Shown here in pieces: positions 1 through 5,028 of a DNA stretch of 5,028 nucleotides. Both the position numbers and the translations under genes were made by a program. Position 1 is the stretch's first letter; each line of letters starts with the position of its first letter. The stretch lies in contig JAGLBQ010000096.1 in assembly GCA_023146675.1 (NCBI GenBank), positions 1 to 5,028 on the forward strand, written 5' to 3'. The notes beneath the pieces are model-generated. The model had not been told where the DNA came from. It did not search any database and worked only from the letters and a program-made list of their open reading frames with translations. Source of the stretch: Cocleimonas sp. (lineage in GTDB: Bacteria > Pseudomonadota > Gammaproteobacteria > Thiotrichales > Thiotrichaceae).

Positions 1-1
1 T

Positions 2-556
2 GCACAATCAAATGCAGAAAAACTCAAACAGCAAGATTTACAGCAAGCTTATTTATTAAAACAGCAAGAAATGACTAAGCTAGATAAGGACAAGCAATAT
101 GAAGCTGGCATGACCGAGAAGCTATTGTCCTTTGAAAAAGAAAAGTTACGAATGTCACAAACACATGTAGAAACATTAGCACTACAAAGAACCGATGCAC
201 AGCAGCAGTCAGCACTGAACGCTCTTCTAGTCTTTTCTGCATTGATTTTTACAATTAGTTTTGCATACTATATTGTCTCTTCACATAATATTTACCGCAA
301 AAAAGAACTCGCTAAATTAGAACATGACAAATTATTTGCGTTAAAACAGCAAGAAGCAATGCAAGAAACTCGCATTAAGGTGTTAGAATCTATTGCCGAC
401 CTACCAGGTGCTGATAAAAAAGAAATTATTGAAGGACTGATAGGATTAAATCGAACTTACGAGGAGCTGGAGAATAAAGCTGAAAGAGAGCCTCCAATTG
501 AAATAGAATTAACAGACTTAAATCCACCACAAATGAAGCAGGTGCCAAAAGCATAA
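2..556 (+). CDS. Single-pass membrane coiled-coil protein, function unknown (partial, 5' end outside window)
   Basis: The frame is open from the first bases of the window, so the ATG at 71 is probably internal and the true start lies upstream; 184 codons are visible, ending in TAA at 554-556. The residues upstream of that ATG have the same Gln/Lys/Leu-rich composition as those after it, which supports one continuous protein. The visible N-terminal part (about 70 residues) is highly charged and likely coiled coil. A hydrophobic segment follows (about 215-283, beginning ALLVFSALIF), then a basic stretch (YRKKELAK), a second coiled coil and an acidic/Pro-rich tail. By the positive-inside rule the C-terminal half should be cytoplasmic and the N-terminal coil periplasmic, which would need a signal peptide or another membrane segment upstream. 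I recognise no catalytic motif. The general look (helical stalk, membrane helix, cytoplasmic coil) resembles the membrane-proximal part of sensor-type proteins, but no kinase or cyclase domain follows. Function is not assignable. Confidence 0.8.
   Translation, partial: AQSNAEKLKQQDLQQAYLLKQQEMTKLDKDKQYEAGMTEKLLSFEKEKLRMSQTHVETLALQRTDAQQQSALNALLVFSALIFTISFAYYIVSSHNIYRKKELAKLEHDKLFALKQQEAMQETRIKVLESIADLPGADKKEIIEGLIGLNRTYEELENKAEREPPIEIELTDLNPPQMKQVPKA
26..354 (+). repeat. Three in-frame copies of AAACAGCAAGA (26-36, 59-69, 344-354)
   Basis: The 11-base string AAACAGCAAGA occurs at 26-36, 59-69 and 344-354, always in the same codon phase, encoding Lys-Gln-Gln-(Asp/Glu). The second and third copies also share flanking bases and give LKQQEM and LKQQEAM on opposite sides of the membrane helix. 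This is most simply a coding repeat of a coiled-coil protein rather than a mobile or regulatory repeat. Confidence 0.5.
215..283 (+). other. Predicted transmembrane helix within the coiled-coil protein
   Basis: About 23 consecutive mostly hydrophobic residues (Ala, Leu, Val, Phe, Ile, Tyr, Ser) lie between a polar Gln-rich stretch (TDAQQQSALN) and a basic one (YRKKELAK). It is the only such segment in the visible part of the protein. The basic residues on the C-terminal side predict that this side faces the cytoplasm. Confidence 0.75.
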
Positions 557-579
557 CAAAGCCTTCTCTCATCAAAAAT

Positions 580-607
580 TTGCGAAATTTCCCGCTTACT
601 TTATTAT
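580..607 (+). promoter_or_regulatory. Possible sigma70 promoter for the thiolase-like / FadJ-like pair
   Basis: TTGCGA at 580-585 (4 of 6 matches to TTGACA) and TATTAT at 602-607 (5 of 6 to TATAAT) are separated by 16 bases. Transcription would start near 613-615, only about 5-7 bases before the GTG at 620. The gap is AT-rich, so a chance match is quite possible, and transcription may instead come from the upstream gene. Confidence 0.35.
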
Positions 608-619
608 CGTACTTATATT

Positions 620-1867
620 GTGAATAAGCATCATCCACAGGCAGTCTATCTTGTTGATGGTGCGAGAACACCGTTCAGCCATCACCTACGCCAAGACTCA
701 AAATCCACCCCAGCTTATTCCAAACTTGATTTGGCTGTTTCAACTGCGCAAGCACTGTTTTTAAAACAACCATTCACCGCATCACAGCTTGATGATCTTG
801 TCATTGCCAGCAGTACGGCTAATCCTATAAAAGATCTAGCACAGCAGTTAGCCCAACGCCTGCAATGTCAACCTGCACTCATTCCTCATACCTTTTCTTC
901 TGGCGAAAACTGCGGCATACAAGCACTACAATATGCGCATCAGCAAATTGCATTTCAACAAAAATCACTGATTTTGCTGGGTGGTGTTGAGATGTCAACA
1001 GCAAAGCCCGTTGCACTTAATCCTTCATTATCAGAATGGATTAGAGAATGGCAAACAACAAAAGGTCTGACAAATAAGCTAAATGTCTTAAACCAACTTC
1101 ATACTCGAGATTTTCATAAAAACAGCACAGGTAACACAGAGACAGATCACTACTTTTTACATAAAGAAAAAGCAGAGAAAACAGCAAATTATCTCTCAAT
1201 TTCAGCAGAAGCAATGGCTGAGTATGTAAAGTTAAGCCAGCGCCGACTTAAATATGCACAGCGCAATAAACAGCTTAAAAATATTATCCCCCTATTTTAC
1301 CCTAATGGCTCTAGTCTTCACCGTGATGAAGATATTATTAATACTGATCCTGAGTCATTACAGCAAACCATTATTACAGGCAATCCACCCACAGGAATTA
1401 TCACTAAAGCCAGTGTTAGCCAAGCAACTGATGGCGCTTGTCTCCTGCTATTAGTCAATCAGGAGATGCTAGATAAATATGAATTGTCACCACTGGCCGT
1501 GCTATCAGAACCCAATTGGGATAACAACGATAATGCGATTGAAAGCCTTTTAAGTGCCAACACATGCCAAGCGAGTGAGATTGATTATTGGGAATGGGAT
1601 GAAACTTCCGCTGCAGAAGTGCTTGCTCTCGAAAAAAAGCCTCAGTTTGCATCCATCGAAGCTTTTCAATCGCTAAATAATGTCAATATTGATGGCGGAT
1701 CACTTGCATTGGGAAGCCCTAATACTGCCAATAAATTTCGCTGTATTTTACAATTAGCCACTATATTGCAAAGAGAAAAAGCCCACAAAGGTATCTGCCA
1801 CTTTAGTTTTGCCAATGGTCAAAGTAGCGCCCTATTATTACAAAGTAACCAAAAGGGTGAAAAATGA
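620..1867 (+). CDS. FadI-like thiolase-superfamily protein with substituted catalytic residues
   Basis: This 415-residue protein has the thiolase fold signature from end to end: VYLVDGARTPF near the N-terminus, GIQAL then LLGGVEMS (residues 99-126), ATDGACLLL (269-277), DGGSLALGSP (358-367) and a C-terminal ANGQSSALLL (398-407). The region around LTNKLNVLNQLHTRDF (150-165) resembles the FadI / trifunctional beta-subunit branch, and the length is close to FadI (about 436). Functional thiolases cleave 3-ketoacyl-CoA with a nucleophilic Cys plus His and a second Cys. Here the ungapped alignment to VNRxCASGLQA puts Glu96 at the nucleophile, with a Cys two residues later (Cys98). The GHP His is Ser366, the second Cys is Ser396, and the N/HEAF box reads DETS (327-330). 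Normal thiolase activity is therefore unlikely. The GTG start is chosen because it just precedes the conserved VYLVDGARTPF strand and no ATG is available; no Shine-Dalgarno is visible. The stop overlaps the next start, indicating a coupled operon. The family is secure; the function is not. Confidence 0.85.
   Translation: MNKHHPQAVYLVDGARTPFSHHLRQDSKSTPAYSKLDLAVSTAQALFLKQPFTASQLDDLVIASSTANPIKDLAQQLAQRLQCQPALIPHTFSSGENCGIQALQYAHQQIAFQQKSLILLGGVEMSTAKPVALNPSLSEWIREWQTTKGLTNKLNVLNQLHTRDFHKNSTGNTETDHYFLHKEKAEKTANYLSISAEAMAEYVKLSQRRLKYAQRNKQLKNIIPLFYPNGSSLHRDEDIINTDPESLQQTIITGNPPTGIITKASVSQATDGACLLLLVNQEMLDKYELSPLAVLSEPNWDNNDNAIESLLSANTCQASEIDYWEWDETSAAEVLALEKKPQFASIEAFQSLNNVNIDGGSLALGSPNTANKFRCILQLATILQREKAHKGICHFSFANGQSSALLLQSNQKGEK
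1854..1860 (+). promoter_or_regulatory. Ribosome binding site for the FadJ-like gene
   Basis: AGGGTGA, inside the last codons of the thiolase-like gene, contains an AGGG core six bases before the ATG at 1864. Together with the ATGA overlap at 1864-1867 it fixes this start and suggests translational coupling of the two proteins. The thiolase-like gene itself has no comparable site. Confidence 0.7.
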
Positions 1868-3834
1868 CAGGCTTTCAGCATATCAGTATCGCCAGAACAA
1901 AAGACGATATTGTCTGGCTAACCATTGATTCTAAAGACAATGACGATAACGCCCTGACTATCAGTCTACTAAAAGAAATGCGTGAAGTGATTGATAACCT
2001 ACAAGGTAAAGGCTTTAAAGGGCTTATTATATCCTCAGCCAAATTAAGTAGCTTTATTTCTGGTACTGATTTAAACACCCTTCTCAAACTAACCACAGAG
2101 AAAAAAGCAAAAATATATACCAGCTTAGGCAATCAATTATGCCGTCACATCAACAAGCTAGATTTTCCAACGATTGCCTTAATTAATGGTGATTGTAGCA
2201 ATAGTGGTCTAGAAATAGCATTATGTTGCGACTACCGCATAGGCACCGATAGCACAACCACCCTCTTTTGCTATAGCGATATAAAACAAGGGCACTACGC
2301 AGGATTTGGAAGTATTTCTCGCCTAATAAAAATCAAAGGGTTAGCATCTACTCTAAAGATATTGAAGGGTGCTACCTACACCGCTAAAAATGCACTCTCT
2401 ATAGGACTTATTGATTACGTTGTCCCCACACATAAGACTCATCAAGCAGCGCAATACCTTATCGCACAGCATAATGATGAGACAAACCCCAAGCAATCAC
2501 ATTTTAATTTTAAATCCATCTCTAGGACTCTGTTGCCAAATAAATTGCAAATTGCATTGCTAAGTAATCAAGATAACTCAAACGCAATTAGCAGCATTAT
2601 AGAAACGTGGAAAGCTTTTAATAGTAATTCCGATGCAAGCCATAATGAAGCGAAAGAAGCTGCAAAACTATTAGTTTCTGATACGGTAAAAAATCAACTA
2701 CAACTACAAAAACTGTATCTAACACTTGATCAGGATATTATTGTCACCGCACCACAGTCACAGCGTATTCATATCATCGGTTGTGGTGTAATGGGGCGCT
2801 ATATTGCCCGACTCTGCGCTGAAAATGGTTTTTATATCAGTATTTATGACAAACGCTCTGCTGCATTAGAAAAATTATTACCTGAACTCTATCAAGGTTG
2901 TGATAATAAAAATCACGCTAAACTCCGACACAAACTCATCGATCGCATCATCATTGATATTGATAATAGTGGACTAACACATGCTGATATAATTATTGAA
3001 GCAATTCCTGAAGATAAGCACGCGAAAGCCTCTCTGCTCCACGATATAGATAAACAAGCAAAACAAAGTGCAGTCATTCTAACCACCACTGCCTGCCTGC
3101 CATTAGAAGAAATAGCAAAAGGAATGAAAACACCCCAGCGTTTAGCGGGGTTTAATCCTTATCATCCTTTATTTTCCAGCAAAATTGCTGAAATAAGCAC
3201 CCACAATGATAACTCTCAATTAAGCCAGCGCATTAAATCCTTTAGCAAAGCCCTGCAACTCAAGCCCATTCAGGTCAAAAGTAATTCAGGCTACTTAGGC
3301 ACACGTTTATTGATGACTTATTTGATTGAATCAATGCTTATTCATCAGTCAGGTATTAGCACACTAGCAATTGATAAACTCACTGCTAATATGGGCATGA
3401 GCCATGCACCTTTTGATCTCATTGATAGTATTGGAATTAGTGAATGCCTACAAGTCAGTGAAGCCCTTGCTGATCGGCTAAATTACGATGTCCCCAGTAT
3501 TTTAATGCAAAAAAACGAACAAGGTTTAAAAGGGAAAAATTCAGGCACAGGATTTTATCGCTATAAAAAAGGCAAAAAACACCAGCCAATCTTTGATAAA
3601 ACACTCAATTCTCCCTCATGGAAAACTAAAAGCAAAGAAGTAGAAAAACGCTTAATAGAAAAAATGATTAATGAAGCGCGTAGTTGCGAGCAACAGGATA
3701 TTGTCGGTGAACAAGAAATAATAGATCTTGTTGCTACCATTATTACAGGATTTGCAGCGGAAAAAGGCGGTCCACTGGCTTATTTACAACAATTGCAGTC
3801 TGAAAAAATAATAGCTAATGTAGAGCAAAAATAG
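1864..3834 (+). CDS. FadJ/FadB-like enoyl-CoA hydratase / 3-hydroxyacyl-CoA dehydrogenase fusion, catalytically degenerate
   Basis: This 656-residue protein has the multifunctional beta-oxidation alpha-subunit layout, about 60 residues shorter than FadJ (714). Residues 1-205 are a crotonase domain (FISGTDLN at 64-71; GLEIAL at 115-120; ISRLIKIKGL at 151-160; SIGLIDYVVP at 179-188). Residues 215-297 are a helical linker. Residues 300-470 are the NAD-binding dehydrogenase domain (GCGVMG at 306-311 and an acidic Asp329 after the second strand, typical of NAD use). Residues 475-565 are the dehydrogenase C-terminal domain, with NSGTGFYRYK at 559-568. A second, divergent C-terminal repeat follows, with GFAAEKGGPLAYL at 629-641. 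In the hydratase site Glu117 is kept, the second Glu is Asp139 and the oxyanion-hole Gly is Ser114. In the dehydrogenase site the catalytic Ser, His and Asn read Ala410, Asn431 and Thr480; only Glu443 is kept. The frame is intact, so the protein is maintained, but normal dehydrogenase activity is unlikely. It presumably partners the upstream thiolase-like protein, as FadJ does FadI. Confidence 0.85.
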   Translation: MTGFQHISIARTKDDIVWLTIDSKDNDDNALTISLLKEMREVIDNLQGKGFKGLIISSAKLSSFISGTDLNTLLKLTTEKKAKIYTSLGNQLCRHINKLDFPTIALINGDCSNSGLEIALCCDYRIGTDSTTTLFCYSDIKQGHYAGFGSISRLIKIKGLASTLKILKGATYTAKNALSIGLIDYVVPTHKTHQAAQYLIAQHNDETNPKQSHFNFKSISRTLLPNKLQIALLSNQDNSNAISSIIETWKAFNSNSDASHNEAKEAAKLLVSDTVKNQLQLQKLYLTLDQDIIVTAPQSQRIHIIGCGVMGRYIARLCAENGFYISIYDKRSAALEKLLPELYQGCDNKNHAKLRHKLIDRIIIDIDNSGLTHADIIIEAIPEDKHAKASLLHDIDKQAKQSAVILTTTACLPLEEIAKGMKTPQRLAGFNPYHPLFSSKIAEISTHNDNSQLSQRIKSFSKALQLKPIQVKSNSGYLGTRLLMTYLIESMLIHQSGISTLAIDKLTANMGMSHAPFDLIDSIGISECLQVSEALADRLNYDVPSILMQKNEQGLKGKNSGTGFYRYKKGKKHQPIFDKTLNSPSWKTKSKEVEKRLIEKMINEARSCEQQDIVGEQEIIDLVATIITGFAAEKGGPLAYLQQLQSEKIIANVEQK

Positions 3835-3851
3835 ATCTATTATCTCGACTA

Positions 3852-3877
3852 ACCTAGCAATAAATAGGTCGCCCTAT
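3852..3877. terminator. Weak hairpins at the convergent junction, possible terminator
   Basis: Two mutually exclusive small stems lie between the convergent genes: ACCTA (3852-3856) with TAGGT (3865-3869), and ATAGG (3864-3868) with CCTAT (3873-3877). Read on the minus strand, the second has a GCGA (GNRA-type) tetraloop, includes the ntrC stop codon and is followed by TTTATT. The stems are only 5 bp and there is no long T-run, so a working intrinsic terminator is uncertain. Confidence 0.25.
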
Positions 3878-5028
3878 AAGTCAAATTCCTTCATTTTGCG
3901 TGCTAAGGTATTACGCCCCCAGCCCAATAAGTCTGCAGCTTCTTTCTTTTTACCGACTGTTTTTTCTAATGCAGCCTTTAATGCAACCGCTTCAAATAAG
4001 GGTGTTAATTGATGTAATAATTGTGTTTCCCCCTTATCCAGACGCTGTTGTATTTCTTGTTGCAATAATACTTCCCAACTAGTCCCACTATGACAGGGCT
4101 GCACTTCTGATTTTAACTCTATAGGCAAATCATCCAGTGTAATTTCGCGCCCTGTTGCCATTACCATTAGCCAGCGGCTGAGATTATCTAACTGGCGTAC
4201 ATTACCTTTCCATGGCAGTGTTTGTAGATAGTCCATAACCGCAGTATTAGCTGTTTTTGTTTCAACCTGCAATTCCTTAGCAGCATTTTTAAGAAATTGC
4301 TGGAATAGCAAAACAATATCCTCACCCCGTTCGTACAACGGCGGAATCTGTAGTCGAATGACATTTAAACGATGAAACAGATCTTCACGAAACAAGCCCT
4401 GCTCAACATGTTTTTCTAGATCTTGATGCGTTGCCGCAATGACGCGCACATCAACCAGCACAGGAGTATGTCCACCCACACGATAGAATTTACCCTCCGA
4501 CAACACACGCAATAATCGTGTTTGTAATTCTGCGGGCATATCCCCTATTTCGTCTAAAAATAAGGTGCCATGATTGGCTTGCTCAAAACGTCCTTTGCGC
4601 AATGCATAAGCACCTGTGAATGCGCCTTTTTCATGACCAAACAATTCTGATTCCAATAAATCTTTAGGAATAGCCGCCGTATTTATCTCAATATAAGGCG
4701 CATCAGCACGTGGGCTATGGGTATGTAATGCTTTAGCAACTAGTTCTTTTCCTGTTCCTGACTCTCCCGTTACTAAAACAGAAATACTGGATTTACTTAA
4801 GCGTGCAATCGTACGAAACACCGCTTGCATTGCGGGAGATTTGCCAATAATTTCTTGTGGTTGTAGTAACGATGAAGCTTCATTGCTACTGGATGTTTTT
4901 TCTGTATGCGTTGAACGATATTGCTCACAAGCACGCTGCGCTAACGCGGTTGCATCATGAATATCAAACGGTTTAGGAAGGTACTCAAATGCTCCTTTTT
5001 CATACGCTAGCACTGCACTATCCATATC
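3874..5028 (-). CDS. ntrC: Nitrogen regulation response regulator NtrC (GlnG), partial at 5' end
   Basis: NtrC is the cytoplasmic sigma54-dependent activator that, when phosphorylated by NtrB, turns on nitrogen-limitation genes such as glnA. The visible 384 residues start at the window edge; the Met at 5023-5025 is internal, because the preceding Asp codon fits the family (SDLDAAV in E. coli). The stretch GAFEYLPKPFDI is the end of the receiver domain and carries the conserved Lys equivalent to Lys104. About 85 residues, including the phospho-acceptor Asp, are missing. The AAA+ domain follows: Walker A GESGTGKE (88-95), the sigma54-contacting GAFTGA loop (135-140), Walker B TLFLDEIGD (155-163), arginine-finger region FREDLFHRLN (213-222) and sensor II around WKGNVRQLDN (273-282). 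The C-terminus is a Fis-type helix-turn-helix (KKEAADLLGWGRNTLARKMK, about 360-379). All ATPase and sigma54 motifs look intact. Expected total length is about 469, as in E. coli. The gene is probably preceded by ntrB outside the window. It converges on the FadJ-like gene with a 39-base gap. Confidence 0.96.
   Translation of the reverse strand, partial: DMDSAVLAYEKGAFEYLPKPFDIHDATALAQRACEQYRSTHTEKTSSSNEASSLLQPQEIIGKSPAMQAVFRTIARLSKSSISVLVTGESGTGKELVAKALHTHSPRADAPYIEINTAAIPKDLLESELFGHEKGAFTGAYALRKGRFEQANHGTLFLDEIGDMPAELQTRLLRVLSEGKFYRVGGHTPVLVDVRVIAATHQDLEKHVEQGLFREDLFHRLNVIRLQIPPLYERGEDIVLLFQQFLKNAAKELQVETKTANTAVMDYLQTLPWKGNVRQLDNLSRWLMVMATGREITLDDLPIELKSEVQPCHSGTSWEVLLQQEIQQRLDKGETQLLHQLTPLFEAVALKAALEKTVGKKKEAADLLGWGRNTLARKMKEFDL

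Noticed and set aside
577..591. AAATTT-GCG-AAATTT inverted repeat as a terminator for the coiled-coil gene
   Set aside because: The stem is only A/T pairs with a 3-base loop and no following T-run; AAATTT is itself palindromic, so the symmetry is largely trivial in AT-rich DNA.
620..1867. Cys98 as a normal thiolase nucleophile
   Set aside because: A Cys followed by GIQAL looks right at first sight, but the conserved GLQA spacing puts the nucleophile four residues before the GLQA-type Leu/Ile, at Glu96. Keeping Cys98 would need a two-residue deletion within the nucleophile loop. Not fully excluded without a structure.
1875..2132. Antisense open frame opposite the FadJ-like gene, and similar ones at 426-671 and 1455-1652
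   Set aside because: They lie opposite well-supported family members, encode no recognisable motif and show no ribosome binding site.
3900..4082. Plus-strand open frame inside the ntrC region
   Set aside because: It overlaps the strongly conserved C-terminal helix-turn-helix coding region of ntrC and has no protein-like features of its own.
3835..5028. Regulation of the thiolase-like/FadJ-like pair by the adjacent NtrC
   Set aside because: The genes converge, ntrC normally sits after ntrB/glnA, and I found no sigma54 -24/-12 promoter or NtrC-type GCAC/GTGC palindrome before 620.

Overview
The window looks like a piece of a low-GC (roughly 40% by eye) gammaproteobacterial chromosome. The clearest evidence is a partial NtrC on the minus strand that matches enterobacterial GlnG along its whole visible length, next to a fadI/fadJ-type gene pair. 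The exact genus cannot be read from the sequence. There are no RNA genes, insertion sequences or CRISPR arrays, and no non-coding gap exceeds 63 bases.

Layout. (1) 2-556 (+): the 3' part of a gene that begins before the window. It encodes a Lys/Gln/Glu-rich coiled-coil protein with one transmembrane segment and unknown function. (2) 557-619: a short gap with a possible sigma70 promoter placed so close to the next start that the transcript would be almost leaderless. (3) 620-1867 (+): a thiolase-superfamily protein closest in layout to FadI. (4) 1864-3834 (+): a fused enoyl-CoA hydratase / 3-hydroxyacyl-CoA dehydrogenase protein with FadJ/FadB architecture, joined to the thiolase gene by a 4-base ATGA overlap. 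(5) 3835-3873: a short convergent junction. (6) 3874-5028 (-): ntrC, truncated at its 5' end by the window edge.

The main observation concerns the two middle genes. They have the order and domain architecture of a fadIJ beta-oxidation operon, and both frames are intact. By motif alignment from memory of the families, however, most catalytic residues are substituted. In the thiolase, the nucleophilic Cys, the GHP His, the second Cys and the Asn/His of the NEAF/HEAF box are all replaced. In the dehydrogenase, the Ser, His and Asn are replaced and only the Glu remains, although the NAD-binding glycines are kept. In the hydratase, one catalytic Glu is kept, the other is Asp, and the oxyanion-hole glycine is Ser. 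This suggests a co-transcribed pair of pseudoenzymes that keep the fold and perhaps the CoA- and NAD-binding of a trifunctional complex, used for something other than normal fatty-acid beta-oxidation. That function is inference and nothing in the window identifies it. The ntrC gene points toward the pair and is probably functionally unrelated to it.
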